The notes under the pieces are model-generated. The model saw nothing but the letters and a program-made list of their open reading frames with translations, was not told the origin of the DNA and searched no databases. From Rhizobiaceae bacterium (GTDB lineage Bacteria > Pseudomonadota > Alphaproteobacteria > Rhizobiales > Rhizobiaceae): DNA of 64,000 nucleotides. Positions 1 through 9,324 of this stretch are shown here, piece by piece. How positions within the stretch are numbered: position 1 is the stretch's first letter; each line of letters opens with the position of its first letter. The position numbers were made by a program, and so were the translations under genes. The stretch lies in the NCBI GenBank assembly GCA_023953775.1, contig JAMLJD010000007.1, positions 1 to 64,000 on the forward strand. Direction: 5' to 3'.

Positions 1-1107
1 GCCGCGGATCTCGATGCGCTCGATATAGGCGCGCGGGCCCTGGTCGATCGAATAGACGATCGAGATGGTCCGCGTCTCGAAATCGCGGTTGCCGCGCGGG
101 GTCACCTGCGCGAAGGCGTAGCCCTTGCCGGCGACGGCCTCGGTCAGCGCGATGATGGTGTCTTCGATGTTCTTGGCGCTGTAGGTGCCGCCCTCGCGGG
201 TGGAGATCGACGAGCCGAGCGACTGCGCGTCGACGCCCTCGATGGTCGTCTCGACGTCGATCGCGCCGAAGCGGTACTTCTCGCCTTCGTCGACCGTGAT
301 CGTGATGACGTATTCGTTCTCCGCCTCGTTGAGCTCGGCGAAGGACGAGACCACCTGGAAGTCGGCGTAGCCGCGGTTGAAATAGAAGCGGCGAAGCTGC
401 TCTTCGTCAGCGCGCAGCTTGTCCTCGTCGTAGACGTCGTTGCGGAACAGGAACGAGAGGAAGTTCGACTGCTTGGTCGCGATCACGTCGCGCAGGCGGC
501 GGTCGCCGAAGGCATTGTTGCCGACGAAATTGATGGTCGCGATCTTGGTCCGGTCGCCTTCCTGGATCTCGAACACGACGTTGACGCGATTGCCGCCCAG
601 TTCGATCGTGCGGGCGTTGACGATCACGTCCTCGCGGCCGATCCGCGCATAGGCGGCCTTCACCGTCTCGATGTCGGAATCGAGCGCGAGCTGCGAGAAC
701 GAGCCGCGCGGCTTCAGCTGGACCGCCGACGCCAGGTTGGCGTCCTTGATCTTCTTGTTGCCCTGGAAAATGACCTGATTGACGATCGCGTATTCGTCGA
801 CCTGGACGATCAGCGTGCCGCCGGACTGCGAAATGCGGACGTCGGCGAACAGGCCGGTCGCGAACAGCCGCTTCACCGCCTCGTCGATGTCGCCATTGTT
901 GAACGATTTCCCGGGGGTGATTCCAAGGTAGTTGCGAATGGTCTCGGCGTCGACGCGCTGGTTTCCGCGGACATCGATACGGCTCACCACGGCGGCGCTC
1001 GCCGCGACTACGCTGGCGAAATACGTACCGACCGTCGCAGACGTGACCAAACCGGCCGAAAGAGCCACCGCCGAAGCGGCGCTCAAGAATCTGGAAGCTG
1101 CCTTCAT
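1..1107 (-). CDS. bamA: Outer membrane protein assembly factor BamA, N-terminal part (cut by window edge)
   Basis: Open frame from ATG at 1107 to the left edge, 369 codons with no stop. BamA is the essential outer-membrane barrel that folds and inserts other beta-barrel proteins. The part visible is a signal-like N-terminus (about 35 residues) followed by tandem POTRA repeats, with typical phrases such as VSRIDVRGNQRVDAETIRNY, VIFQGNKKIKD and INFVGNNAFGDRRLRD. The C-terminal POTRA and the barrel lie outside the window. It follows rseP on the same strand after a 232-base gap, as in other alphaproteobacteria where lpxD and fabZ come next. Family and start are clear; length cannot be judged. Confidence 0.95.
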   Translation of the reverse strand, partial: MKAASRFLSAASAVALSAGLVTSATVGTYFASVVAASAAVVSRIDVRGNQRVDAETIRNYLGITPGKSFNNGDIDEAVKRLFATGLFADVRISQSGGTLIVQVDEYAIVNQVIFQGNKKIKDANLASAVQLKPRGSFSQLALDSDIETVKAAYARIGREDVIVNARTIELGGNRVNVVFEIQEGDRTKIATINFVGNNAFGDRRLRDVIATKQSNFLSFLFRNDVYDEDKLRADEEQLRRFYFNRGYADFQVVSSFAELNEAENEYVITITVDEGEKYRFGAIDVETTIEGVDAQSLGSSISTREGGTYSAKNIEDTIIALTEAVAGKGYAFAQVTPRGNRDFETRTISIVYSIDQGPRAYIERIEIRG

Positions 1108-1339
1108 TGGGCTATTTTACCTTGTATTCTCGTGGTCCCCACGGCGAGAAGCCCGGCTTCGCGGTCAAATCTGGATACCGTTCTAACCGTATTTTCCATA
1201 CACGCAAGGCTTCTGGTTAATTTGCATTTACTAAGTCGCCTGCCGTGGCATTCGCGTCACGCATATCGCGCGCGATGGTAAATGCGATCTCAATTCTGCG
1301 CGGGCCTTACCTGCCCCGATCGTCCCCTATCCCCTTATT

Positions 1340-2485
1340 TCAACAGCCAAACAGGTCGTTCCAGAAAACGAAGGCCATGAACATCAGAACGACAAGCAGC
1401 CCGACGCGGTAGACCCCCTCCATGACGCGCTCCGACACCGGCCGGCGCATCACGGCCTCGATCCCATAAAAGACCAGGTGGCCGCCATCAAGGGGGGGAA
1501 TCGGCAGGAGGTTAAGAATGCCGATGCCGACCGACAGGAGCGCGACGAGCTGAACCAGCCAGACGAAGCCGAGCTGCGCCGCCTTGCCCGCCATGTCGGC
1601 GATCTTCACCGGCCCGCCGAGCTGGCAGCGATCCTCCCGGCCGGCAACGAAGCGCTGCAGGAACTGGCCGGTGCGCGCGATGATATGACCGGTCTCGTTC
1701 ACCGCCTCGCCCAGCGCCTGCAATGGCGAATAGGTGATGAGTCGCGGCTGCCCCATCTCCTCGTTGTTGACGACGCCGATGACGCCGATCTTGACGACGT
1801 TCCCCAGCGCATCGGTCTGTTCGGTGAGCGCCGGCGTGGCGCGAAGCTCGATCTCCTCGCCGTCGCGCAGCATGACGAAGACGATCTCGTCGCCCGCCCT
1901 GCCCGACACCAGACGCTGGACGTCGGCGAACGTCTCCACCGCAACACCATCGACGGAGACGAAGCGGTCTCCAGGCATGAAGCCGGCGATCGCTGCGGGG
2001 CTGTCGGGGCGGACTTCCGCGACGGTCGGCTCCGACACGAAGCGACCATAGGCCGCAAACATCACCGCGAACACCACGACGGTCAGGAGGAAATTGAACA
2101 TCGGCCCGGCGACGACCGTCGCCGCACGCTTCCAGATCGGCTGGGTGTGGAAGGCGACGCGCTTTTCCTCCTCGCTCAGCCGTTCCATCTCCTCGGGATC
2201 GGGTTCGCTGGTGACGGCCATGTCGCCGACGAACTTGACGTAGCCGCCGAGCGGGATCGCCGAGAGTTTCCAGCGCGTGCCGTTGCGGTCGTTGAAGCCG
2301 AACAGTTCCGGGCCGAAGCCGATCGAGAACGCCCTCACCCCGATGCCGCACCAGCGACCGACGAGGTAGTGCCCCATCTCGTGCACGAAAACGACGACGG
2401 TGAGCACGAACAGGAACGGAATGATCGTTCCGATCAACAAACCGTCCGTGCTGAACAGCCCGGTCATGAATTCCACCACCTTCAA
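1340..2485 (-). CDS. rseP: RIP metalloprotease RseP (site-2 protease, M50)
   Basis: 381-residue inner-membrane zinc protease that cleaves transmembrane substrates such as anti-sigma factors and remnant signal peptides. The HEMGH zinc motif is at residues 35-39 in the first membrane helix, the second metal motif LDGGH is at about 332-336 near the C-terminus, and a PDZ domain lies between (around residues 125-210). Hydrophobic helices at both ends agree with the family. It sits between cdsA and bamA on the same strand. The dxr gene often found between cdsA and rseP in other proteobacteria is absent; only 127 bases separate them. Confidence 0.96.
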   Translation of the reverse strand: MKVVEFMTGLFSTDGLLIGTIIPFLFVLTVVVFVHEMGHYLVGRWCGIGVRAFSIGFGPELFGFNDRNGTRWKLSAIPLGGYVKFVGDMAVTSEPDPEEMERLSEEEKRVAFHTQPIWKRAATVVAGPMFNFLLTVVVFAVMFAAYGRFVSEPTVAEVRPDSPAAIAGFMPGDRFVSVDGVAVETFADVQRLVSGRAGDEIVFVMLRDGEEIELRATPALTEQTDALGNVVKIGVIGVVNNEEMGQPRLITYSPLQALGEAVNETGHIIARTGQFLQRFVAGREDRCQLGGPVKIADMAGKAAQLGFVWLVQLVALLSVGIGILNLLPIPPLDGGHLVFYGIEAVMRRPVSERVMEGVYRVGLLVVLMFMAFVFWNDLFGC

Positions 2486-2612
2486 CCCCTTGCTGACGAT
2501 TCCCGGCCGGGGAACAGTATGTCGAACCCGCGCCCTACCATAGCGACTGTGGTTTCAATAGGGGCGAATCCGTGGCGCCGGGCGAATCGGCGGGCTTCGC
2601 GGCCGGCCAGCG

Positions 2613-3425
2613 TCAGAAGAATGCGTGCGCCGGTGTGTCGAGACCGGCACGCAGAGCGCCGATCGCATAAAATCCGACGACTGCGGCGATCAGGCCGTCG
2701 ACGCGGTCCATGAAGCCGCCATGGCCTGGAATGAGCGTCCCCGAATCCTTCACGTTGTACTTCCGCTTGAAGGCGGATTCGAACAGGTCGCCGAGCTGCG
2801 AGAGCACCGACAGCGCGATGGCGGTGAGGATGACCAGACCCGGTTGTTCCAGCGCGCCGGCAACCCAGGTGACTGCCAAACCGCCGACGACCGCTCCGAC
2901 GAGGCCGCTGATGGCGCCGCTCCAGGTCTTGGACGGCGAAACCGCAGGCGCCAGCTTCGGCCCGCCAAGCGTCCGCCCGCCGAAATAGGCGAAGATGTCG
3001 GTCGCCCAGACGGCCGCGAAGAGGAACAGCGTCGCTGCGAAGCCCTGGACGTCGCTGTCGCGCAGGAAGGCGATCGCAAAGGCGGGCAACGCGGCATAGG
3101 CGAAGCCGACCGATGCCGTCACGCCGGTGCCGCGGACAAGGCCGTGCACCAGCGACAGCGCGAAGCTGGCCACGGCCAGCGCGATGAGTGTCGCGGCATC
3201 GGCGCCGAAGACGAGAAAGCCGAGGAATACGACCAGCAGTCCGGCGGCGGCCATGTGGTGGCCGCGGGTGGCGTCACTGCGCGAAATTGCCGACCATTCG
3301 TAGAAAACGGCGGCGGCGACGCCGGCCGCGAGAAGGCGGAACCACACGCCGCCGAGCCAGGTCAGAAGCAGCGCCACCGCTGCCAGCGCCAGAGCCGAGA
3401 ACACGCGCGTGCGAAGTCTTTCCAT
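2613..3425 (-). CDS. cdsA: Phosphatidate cytidylyltransferase
   Basis: 270-residue polytopic membrane enzyme making CDP-diacylglycerol from phosphatidic acid and CTP, the branch point of phospholipid synthesis. The CDS signature near the C-terminus is present (GDLFESAFKRKYNVKDSG and the GHGGFMDRVDGL block at about 233-245), along with an SPSKTW motif and about eight hydrophobic segments. A G-rich ribosome-binding stretch precedes the ATG. The start lies 15 bases after the uppS stop, so the two genes are likely cotranscribed. Confidence 0.95.
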   Translation of the reverse strand: MERLRTRVFSALALAAVALLLTWLGGVWFRLLAAGVAAAVFYEWSAISRSDATRGHHMAAAGLLVVFLGFLVFGADAATLIALAVASFALSLVHGLVRGTGVTASVGFAYAALPAFAIAFLRDSDVQGFAATLFLFAAVWATDIFAYFGGRTLGGPKLAPAVSPSKTWSGAISGLVGAVVGGLAVTWVAGALEQPGLVILTAIALSVLSQLGDLFESAFKRKYNVKDSGTLIPGHGGFMDRVDGLIAAVVGFYAIGALRAGLDTPAHAFF

Positions 3426-3440
3426 GCCCCCGATCCCCCG

Positions 3441-4160
3441 CTAGGACGCGACGGTTCGGGCGTCGGTCCCGCCGAAACGCCGCTCGCGGGACGCGTAGCG
3501 ATCGAGCGCCTCGTGGAAATGGCTCCGGTTGAAGTCCGGCCAGTAGCAGGGAAGGAAGACGAGCTCGCTGTAGGCCGACTGCCACAGCAGGAAATTCGAA
3601 AGGCGCTGCTCGCCGCTCGTGCGGATCACCAGGTCGGGATCGGGAATTCCGCTCGTGTCCAGATATCCTGCGAAGAGTCGTTCATCCACTGTCTCGGGAT
3701 CGAGCCGTCCAGCCGCGGCCTCCACGGCTATCTGGCGCGCAGCGCGCGCGACCTCGTCGCGGCCGCCATAGTTGAATGCGATGACGAGGTTCATCGCGGT
3801 GTTGCCGCGTGTCAGCGCCTCGGCTTCCTCGAGCAGCGCCGCGATGTCGCGCGACAGACCCTGGCGGGCGCCGATCGCCCGAACCCTGACGCCATTGCGG
3901 TGGATCTCGGCGAGGTCACGGCGGATGAACAGCTTGAAAAGCCCCATCAGGTCGCTGACTTCGGAGGCCGGCCGCGACCAGTTCTCCGACGAAAAGGCGT
4001 AGACGGTGAGCCAGCCGATCCCGAGATCGCCGGCCGAACGCACCGCTTCGCGCAATGCCTCGACGCCGGCGCGATGGCCGGCGCTGCGCGGCAGGCCGCG
4101 CGCCTTGGCCCAGCGGCCGTTGCCGTCCATGATGATGCCGATATGGGCAGGCTTTGACAT
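3441..4160 (-). CDS. uppS: Isoprenyl (undecaprenyl) diphosphate synthase
   Basis: 239-residue cis-prenyltransferase that extends farnesyl diphosphate to the C55 carrier lipid for peptidoglycan and O-antigen synthesis. The conserved [16 protein letters not shown] block with catalytic Asp12 opens the protein; the FSSENWSRP and [20 protein letters not shown] blocks follow in the usual order. Length matches the family. It lies between frr and cdsA in the conserved operon. Confidence 0.96.
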   Translation of the reverse strand: MSKPAHIGIIMDGNGRWAKARGLPRSAGHRAGVEALREAVRSAGDLGIGWLTVYAFSSENWSRPASEVSDLMGLFKLFIRRDLAEIHRNGVRVRAIGARQGLSRDIAALLEEAEALTRGNTAMNLVIAFNYGGRDEVARAARQIAVEAAAGRLDPETVDERLFAGYLDTSGIPDPDLVIRTSGEQRLSNFLLWQSAYSELVFLPCYWPDFNRSHFHEALDRYASRERRFGGTDARTVAS

Positions 4161-4204
4161 TGCGTCCCGTTCCGGCAGGCGCGCCGACCGCGCCGCCGCT
4201 ACAG

Positions 4205-4765
4205 CTAGACCTGCATGATTTCCGCTTCTTTTTCGGCAAGCAGGCTGTCGATCATTCCGATCGTGTCGTCCGTCATTTTCTGCACGCGATCGGACTGGCC
4301 GTGCAAGTCGTCCTGGCTGATATCGCCATCTTTTTCCGCCTTCTTGAGATGCTCCATGCCGTCGCGGCGGACGTGCCGCGCGGCGATGCGGGCGCTCTCG
4401 GCATATTGATGGGCGATCTTGACGAGCTGCTTGCGGCGCTCCTCGTTGAGCTCGGGCAGCGGGATGCGCAGCGTCGTTCCGTCGACGATGGGATTGAATC
4501 CGAGATTGGATTCGCGGATCGCCCTGTCGACCGCCTGAACCAGGCTCTTGTCCCAGACCGACACCGAGATCATCCGGGGCTCCGGAACCGTGACCGTCGC
4601 GACCTGGTTGAGCGGCATCGGCGCCCCGTAGGCCTCGACCTGGACCGGATCGAGGAGATTGGCCGAGGCGCGACCGGTCCTGAGCGAAGCGAGATCGTTC
4701 TTGTAGGCGCTGATCGCGCCGTCCATACGCCTCTGGATATCCTTGAAATCCGCGCCGTCACTCAT
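4205..4765 (-). CDS. frr: Ribosome recycling factor
   Basis: 186 residues, the normal length. RRF splits post-termination ribosomes together with EF-G. The typical three-helix-bundle sequence is present, including the [14 protein letters not shown] block, the [19 protein letters not shown] region and the C-terminal [15 protein letters not shown] helix. It is placed between pyrH (34 bases upstream) and uppS (44 bases downstream) as in most bacteria. Confidence 0.97.
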   Translation of the reverse strand: MSDGADFKDIQRRMDGAISAYKNDLASLRTGRASANLLDPVQVEAYGAPMPLNQVATVTVPEPRMISVSVWDKSLVQAVDRAIRESNLGFNPIVDGTTLRIPLPELNEERRKQLVKIAHQYAESARIAARHVRRDGMEHLKKAEKDGDISQDDLHGQSDRVQKMTDDTIGMIDSLLAEKEAEIMQV

Positions 4766-4799
4766 TCTTGCCTCCCTGATCCGGAACCCGCCACAGCAT

Positions 4800-5522
4800 C
4801 TATTCGTCGGAAACGACCGTACAACGGCCGCCGCCGGTCAATATCTCGCCCAGACCGCCCGGTTCATGTATCGAATAGACGATTATCGGGATGTTGTTCT
4901 CGCGCGCAAGGGCAATCGCGGCGGTGTCCATGATGGTCAGGCCCTGGTTCAGAACCTGGGCGTGGGTGATGCGCTCGAAGCGCCTGGCGTCCGGATCCTT
5001 CTTGGGATCGGCGGAATAGACGCCATCGACCTGGGTACCTTTGAACAGCGCGTCGGCCCCCACCTCGGCGGCCCGGAGCGCCGCGGCCGAATCGGTCGTG
5101 AAGAAGGGATTGCCGGTGCCGCCGGCGAAGATCACCACCTTGCCGGCATTCATGTAGGCGGTCGCCTGGCGCTGCGAAAAGCTCTCGCACAGCTCGGGCA
5201 TGGCGATTGCCGACAGCACGACGGCGTCGACGCCGATCTTGACCAGCGAGGTACGCAGCGCCAGCGAATTGATCACCGTTGCGAGCATGCCCATGTGGTC
5301 GCCGGTGACCCGGTCGCCGCCCTTGGACGCGACGGCAACGCCACGGAAAATGTTGCCGCCGCCAATCACAACCGCGACCTCGACGCCAAGCTCCCGCGCC
5401 GCGGCGATATCGCGGGCGATCCGGTCGACGATCGAAACGTCGATGCCGAAGCCCTGCTCACCCATCAAAGCCTCGCCGGACGCCTTCAAGAGGATGCGGC
5501 GAAAGATCGGCTTGTCGGGCAT
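4800..5522 (-). CDS. pyrH: UMP kinase
   Basis: 240-residue hexameric UMP kinase (UMP + ATP to UDP + ADP), amino acid kinase fold. The [12 protein letters not shown] phosphate-binding N-terminus, the [11 protein letters not shown] glycine loop and the [17 protein letters not shown] substrate block are all present. An in-frame codon 13 residues upstream (5561) would also open the frame. I chose the ATG at 5522 because a GAGG lies about 8 bases before it and it gives the normal family length. Confidence 0.95.
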   Translation of the reverse strand: MPDKPIFRRILLKASGEALMGEQGFGIDVSIVDRIARDIAAARELGVEVAVVIGGGNIFRGVAVASKGGDRVTGDHMGMLATVINSLALRTSLVKIGVDAVVLSAIAMPELCESFSQRQATAYMNAGKVVIFAGGTGNPFFTTDSAAALRAAEVGADALFKGTQVDGVYSADPKKDPDARRFERITHAQVLNQGLTIMDTAAIALARENNIPIIVYSIHEPGGLGEILTGGGRCTVVSDE

Positions 5523-5564
5523 CTGAACCTCGTCGATTGAGCGGTGCGGTTTGCGATACACGAA

Positions 5565-5590
5565 GGGCGCCGCGTTGTCACGCGGCGCCC
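5565..5590 (-). terminator. Perfect 10-bp hairpin between tsf and pyrH
   Basis: A perfect inverted repeat (GGGCGCCGCG, 6-base loop, CGCGGCGCCC) sits 28 bases past the tsf stop and before the pyrH start. Only a weak T-rich tail (TTCGTGT) follows on the minus strand, so it is either a leaky terminator or an RNA processing/stability element that lowers pyrH expression relative to tsf. The structure is certain, the function inferred. Confidence 0.5.
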
Positions 5591-5618
5591 TCGATAATGC
5601 GAATCGAATTGAAAGGAC

Positions 5619-6542
5619 TTACTTTTTCACGGCCGCGGCAACTTCTGCGGCAAAGTCGGTCTCTTCCTTCTCGATGCCCTCACCCAGCGCGAAACGCACG
5701 AAGCCGGTCAGCGTGGCCGGCGCGCCGATCTGCTTCTCGGCATCCTTGAGGGCCTGCTCGACGGTCACGTCGGGATTGAGCACGAAGTTCTGCTTCAGAA
5801 GAACGACCTCCTCGTAGAACTTGCGCAGCCGGCCTTCGACCATCTTCTCGATGATGTTCTCGGGCTTGCCCGATTCGCGCGCCTGGTCCGAAAAGATCGC
5901 CTTCTCGCGGGCGACGGCTGCCGGATCGACCTCCTCGGCCGTCAGCGCGAGCGGGTTGGTCGCTGCGACATGCATCGCAACCTGACGCGCGAAGGCGCGG
6001 GCGGCCTCGGCATCGCCGGCGGTCTCGATCGCCACGAGCACGCCCATCTTGCCGAGATTCTCGACGACGGCGTTGTGCACGTAGGTCGCGACCGCGCCGT
6101 TCGACACTGCGAGCTTCGCCGTGCGGCGCAGGCTCATGTTCTCGCCGATCGTGCCGATCGCGTCCTTGATGGTGTCGGCGACCGACTTGGACGATCCCGG
6201 ATAGGTGGCGGCGGCCACAGCCTCGACCGAACCGTCGGTGCCGAGCGCAACGTCGGCGACATTGCGTACGATCTGCTGGAAGGCATCGTTGCGCGCCACG
6301 AAGTCGGTCTCGGAATTCAGCTCGACCACGACGGCGGAGTTGCCATCCGACGCCACGCCGATCAGGCCTTCGGCGGCCGTGCGGCCGGCCTTCTTGTCGG
6401 CCTTCGAGATACCCTTCTTGCGCAGCCAGTCGACGGCAGCCTCGATGTCGCCGCCGGTTTCGTTCAGGGCAGCCTTGCAGTCCATCATGCCCGCGCCGGT
6501 CATGTCGCGCAGTTCCTTGACCTGTGCTGCTGTGATGCTCAT
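5619..6542 (-). CDS. tsf: Elongation factor Ts
   Basis: 307-residue guanine-nucleotide exchange factor for EF-Tu. The N-terminal UBA-like domain with the [19 protein letters not shown] signature is followed by two dimerisation-type repeats ([19 protein letters not shown]). The frame is open well upstream, but ATG 6542 has AAAGAGG about 6 bases before it and begins at the conserved [11 protein letters not shown]. It lies downstream of rpsB, as in nearly all bacteria, with a structured intercistronic region between them. Confidence 0.96.
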   Translation of the reverse strand: MSITAAQVKELRDMTGAGMMDCKAALNETGGDIEAAVDWLRKKGISKADKKAGRTAAEGLIGVASDGNSAVVVELNSETDFVARNDAFQQIVRNVADVALGTDGSVEAVAAATYPGSSKSVADTIKDAIGTIGENMSLRRTAKLAVSNGAVATYVHNAVVENLGKMGVLVAIETAGDAEAARAFARQVAMHVAATNPLALTAEEVDPAAVAREKAIFSDQARESGKPENIIEKMVEGRLRKFYEEVVLLKQNFVLNPDVTVEQALKDAEKQIGAPATLTGFVRFALGEGIEKEETDFAAEVAAAVKK

Positions 6543-6566
6543 CTTTGCCTCTTTCTTTCGGAAAAC

Positions 6567-6649
6567 CGGGACCGGCAACGGCAATCGGTCATTGCCATGC
6601 GGTCCCGGGTGAAACTGTGTCTTGGAATGGCCGGCGCGTTGCCGGCCAT
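6567..6649 (-). promoter_or_regulatory. Structured rpsB-tsf intercistronic region (two hairpins)
   Basis: Reading the minus strand after the rpsB stop, a perfect 9-bp stem (ATGGCCGGC, 5-base loop, GCCGGCCAT; 6627-6649) is followed by a two-tier hairpin (outer CGGGACCG/CGGTCCCG at 6567-6574 and 6600-6607, inner GGCAAT/ATTGCC around CGGTC). Neither has a T-run, so they are unlikely to be simple terminators. Attenuation or mRNA processing that sets the S2:EF-Ts ratio is the natural guess, since rpsB-tsf intercistronic attenuation is known in enterobacteria. Confidence 0.45.
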
Positions 6650-6654
6650 AATGA

Positions 6655-7455
6655 TCAGGACTGCTTCGGCTCGGCGCCTTCTTCGCCCGTCGCTTCGGGC
6701 TGTTCGTCGAGCGCCGGTTCAACCGGAGCCTCGGCTGCCGCACCGACGTCGACGCCCATCGAGCCCTGCTGGCGCGCGATGCCGTCGATCGCCGCCTTGG
6801 CGACCAGGTCGCAATAGAGCGCGATCGCACGTGCGGCGTCGTCATTGCCGGGGATCGGATAGTCGATCTTGTCCGGATCGCAGTTGGAATCGATGATCGC
6901 CACGACCGGGATGCCGAGACGGCGCGCTTCCTGGATCGCGATCGCTTCCTTGTTGGTGTCGATCACGAACATCAGGTCCGGGGTGGACCCCATGTCCTTG
7001 ATGCCGCCCAGCGCGCGGGAGAGCTTGTCACGTTCGCGGTCGAGGTTCAGGCGTTCCTTCTTGGTGAAACCCTGTGCCTCGCCCGAGAGAAGCTCGTCGA
7101 GCTTGCGCAGGCGCTGGATGGAATTCGAGATTGTCTTCCAGTTGGTCAGCATGCCGCCGAGCCAGCGCGAATTGACGTAGTACTGCGCCGAGCGCTGCGC
7201 CGCATCCGAAACGATCTCGGACGCCTGGCGCTTGGTGCCGACGAACAGGACGCGGCCGCCGCGGGCAACCGTGTCGGACACGACCTGCAGGGCCTGGTGC
7301 AGCATCGGCACGGTCTGGCTGAGGTCGATGACGTGGATGTTATTGCGGGCGCCGAAGATGTAGGGCGCCATCTTCGGGTTCCAGCGGTGCGTCTGGTGGC
7401 CGAAGTGAACGCCTGCCTCGAGAAGCTGGCGCATGCTGAAGTCTGGCAGAGCCAT
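6655..7455 (-). CDS. rpsB: 30S ribosomal protein S2
   Basis: 266 residues. S2 binds the 30S platform and is needed for S1 attachment. The conserved [20 protein letters not shown] start, the [19 protein letters not shown] block and the [10 protein letters not shown] motif are clear. The C-terminus carries an acidic, Ala/Glu/Pro-rich tail (about the last 30 residues) typical of alphaproteobacterial S2. It is the first gene of the operon running left to cdsA/rseP, with its own predicted promoter upstream. Confidence 0.97.
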   Translation of the reverse strand: MALPDFSMRQLLEAGVHFGHQTHRWNPKMAPYIFGARNNIHVIDLSQTVPMLHQALQVVSDTVARGGRVLFVGTKRQASEIVSDAAQRSAQYYVNSRWLGGMLTNWKTISNSIQRLRKLDELLSGEAQGFTKKERLNLDRERDKLSRALGGIKDMGSTPDLMFVIDTNKEAIAIQEARRLGIPVVAIIDSNCDPDKIDYPIPGNDDAARAIALYCDLVAKAAIDGIARQQGSMGVDVGAAAEAPVEPALDEQPEATGEEGAEPKQS

Positions 7456-7576
7456 TGGTCATTTCCTTTCCGGTTCAAGCCTCCACGGACCGTCGACAAG
7501 GATTGTCCTCGCCACCGGGGGTTTCAGCCGGATTTCTCCCGACCGACACCATGGTCCGTGTGTGGAATGGCGCTGC

Positions 7577-7605
7577 AGATAGGTTATTTCGCAGTGCAAT
7601 GCAAG
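7577..7605 (-). promoter_or_regulatory. Predicted sigma-70-type promoter for rpsB
   Basis: On the minus strand CTTGCA (7605-7600), a 17-base spacer, then CTATCT (7582-7577). This is close to the alphaproteobacterial CTTGAC-N17-CTATAT consensus (4/6 and 5/6 matches). Transcription would start near 7570, leaving a leader of roughly 115 bases before rpsB, long enough for autoregulation by S2. No experimental support. Confidence 0.45.
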
Positions 7606-7614
7606 TCTGCCGCG

Positions 7615-7899
7615 TCAGGCGGCGAGCCGGCGACGCCCCTTCGGTTCGCGGACGCGCCGCAGCACGCTGACGATTTCGGCCCGGCTGCAGGCAATCGCAC
7701 CCAGCGCGAGGGCGCGGCTGCGCTCCATGCCGGTGATGTCGTAGTGCGGCGCCGCCGTCCTTGGCGGGCCCTGATAGGATAGCCTGTGCACGCCCAGCCG
7801 CGCCGCGAAACGGTGCAACTCGTCGATATCGTCCGCCATCAGATGGCACCAGCGACGTCCGGCCCAATGCCAGATCGGGGCATCGACATAGACGGCCAA
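7615..7899 (-). CDS. DUF4031 domain protein
   Basis: 94 residues, beginning MAVYVDAPIWHWAGRRWCHL, with a Trp/His-rich N-terminus and the DIDELHRFAARLGVHR block typical of the small DUF4031 family; function unknown. It ends in a basic tail. The gene starts 3 bases after the eipB stop on the same strand, so it is probably cotranscribed with that cell-envelope gene. Family assignment is from remembered family appearance, not a search. Confidence 0.75.
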   Translation of the reverse strand: MAVYVDAPIWHWAGRRWCHLMADDIDELHRFAARLGVHRLSYQGPPRTAAPHYDITGMERSRALALGAIACSRAEIVSVLRRVREPKGRRRLAA

Positions 7900-7902
7900 G
7901 GT

Positions 7903-8718
7903 TCAGTCCGCGCAGTCTTTCGGCGGATCGAACACGGCGAGGTCGACCAGCTTGCCGTTGAGCGAGAAATCGCCGTAGTCCATGACGAGGTCGCGCGTGA
8001 CGCCGCCGGGATGCAGCTTGAAGGAGATACGGTAGGTCGGCAGTTCCTCGCCGGACGCATCGTCCATGTCGAAATAGGCGATATCGACTGGCCAGACCTC
8101 GTCTCCGCGCAGCCCGCCGAGCGCCGCCAGTTCCTGGTCGTCGCCTTCGGCCGCCTGCGGCCGGCCGATGATCACGGTCGTGGTCATTACCTCGTCGGCT
8201 TCGTCCGAGCCGTCGAAAAGCGTCGTCTCGTAGAAGCGTTCGCCCTCCCGTGCCTTGCCCAGCAACTCCAGAAGGTGCTCGGTCGGGAACTGGGTCTTGT
8301 CGAGAACGACTTCCTGAGGATCGGGCTTTTCCAGCTCGACGAGCGTCTGGGTCGGGCTGGCCACCGCCCTGCCCTTGATTTCGCGGTCCAGCGCCTGGTC
8401 GATGAAGGAGCGGGTAACGAAGTTGAAGCTCTTGCCCTCGCCGTCCTCGTAGGTGGTCGTCTGCTGGTCGGTGAGACGCGACATCTCCGTCGTGTCGATC
8501 TGGGTGACGAAGCGGAAATTGACCGTGTAGCCGTCGCATCGCGAGCCTTCGAACTCGTACACCATCCGGCCGGCGACGCCGGTGATGCCGGAGCGGTCCG
8601 ACGCGTCGTTGAGCGACAGGTCGTAGACCGCGCGGTGGGGCGTCAGGAGCGGCCCGGCCAGCGCCGGTGCCGCAAGCATACACAGGGTCAAGGTCGTGGC
8701 CGGGCGCAGCATGCGCAT
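7903..8718 (-). CDS. eipB: Cell envelope integrity protein EipB (DUF1849)
   Basis: 271-residue predicted periplasmic protein with a signal peptide ending at ...APALA (about residue 21). Matches the DUF1849/EipB family: LTPHRAVYDLSL start, FEGSRCDGYTVNF block, and DLVMDYGDFSLNGKLVDLAVF near the end. EipB of Brucella is a beta-spiral periplasmic protein needed for envelope integrity, with a disulfide between two cysteines about 209 residues apart; here Cys61 and Cys269 are 208 apart. The gene is divergent from the RidA-like gene. Confidence 0.85.
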   Translation of the reverse strand: MRMLRPATTLTLCMLAAPALAGPLLTPHRAVYDLSLNDASDRSGITGVAGRMVYEFEGSRCDGYTVNFRFVTQIDTTEMSRLTDQQTTTYEDGEGKSFNFVTRSFIDQALDREIKGRAVASPTQTLVELEKPDPQEVVLDKTQFPTEHLLELLGKAREGERFYETTLFDGSDEADEVMTTTVIIGRPQAAEGDDQELAALGGLRGDEVWPVDIAYFDMDDASGEELPTYRISFKLHPGGVTRDLVMDYGDFSLNGKLVDLAVFDPPKDCAD

Positions 8719-8761
8719 CAGCTATTCTCCGGTGCGGCCCCAGGGCCATCTGTTCACGGGT

Positions 8762-8787
8762 CGCCACGATCGGTAATAGTCGTGGCG
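8762..8787. repeat. Perfect 8-bp palindrome in the eipB / RidA divergent region
   Basis: CGCCACGA (8762-8769), 10 bases, TCGTGGCG (8780-8787) lies between the divergent starts at 8718 and 8853. It could be an operator for a dimeric regulator or a hairpin in the eipB leader. Only the repeat itself is certain. Confidence 0.35.
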
Positions 8788-8852
8788 GAAGGTGGGCGAT
8801 GCCGAAGCACTGCCCGCCAACCTGTAACCCGCCTCCCGCGAATAAGGAATAG

Positions 8853-9320
8853 GTGACCAGAGTGACGATCGAAAGCCGACTTGCCGAGATGGGCGTGGTT
8901 CTGCCCGCGGCCGCCGCCCCGGCGGCCAATTACCTTCCCTACGCACAGGCCGGAAACCTGCTGTTCACCGCCGGCCAGCTTCCTCTGAAAGACGGCAAGC
9001 TCACGGCGTCAGGTCTGCTCGGACGCGATCTCGACACGGCGGCCGGACGCGATGCGGCGCGACAATGCGCCATCAACATCCTGGCCCAGGTGAAGGCGGC
9101 GACCGGCGACCTCGGCCGGCTGAAGCGAATCGTCAAGATCTCTGTCTTCGTCGCATCGACGCCGGACTTCACCGAGCAGCATCTGGTGGCCAACGGCGCG
9201 TCGGACTTCCTGGCCGAAGCGCTCGGCGAGGCGGGCAAGCATGCCCGCTCGGCCGTCGGCATGGCCGCCCTGCCCCTCGACGCCCCGGTCGAGATCGAAG
9301 CGATCTGCGAGATCGAGTAG
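8853..9320 (+). CDS. RidA family protein (YjgF/YER057c/UK114 superfamily)
   Basis: 155 residues from a GTG start with AAGGA about 5 bases upstream. Contains the LPYAQAGNLLFTAGQLPLKDG opening and the KIVKISVFVASTPDF and ERACLP-like AVGMAALPLDAPVEIEAI end of the long-form RidA group. RidA proper hydrolyses reactive enamine/imine intermediates from PLP enzymes; this subgroup has the variant GKHARSAVGMAALP block instead of the canonical Arg105 motif, so deaminase activity is uncertain. It is followed after 4 bases by the phosphodiesterase gene. Confidence 0.82.
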   Translation: MTRVTIESRLAEMGVVLPAAAAPAANYLPYAQAGNLLFTAGQLPLKDGKLTASGLLGRDLDTAAGRDAARQCAINILAQVKAATGDLGRLKRIVKISVFVASTPDFTEQHLVANGASDFLAEALGEAGKHARSAVGMAALPLDAPVEIEAICEIE

Positions 9321-9324
9321 CGCC

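Noticed and set aside
1224..1285. 8-bp inverted repeat GCATTTAC/GTAAATGC between rseP and bamA
   Set aside because: Arms are 46 bases apart with no tail or nearby promoter boxes; likely chance.
1478..2713. Long plus-strand open frame opposite rseP (411 codons)
   Set aside because: It is antisense to rseP with its intact HEMGH and LDGGH motifs; the translated product is Arg/Asp/His-rich without domains, a usual shadow in GC-rich DNA.
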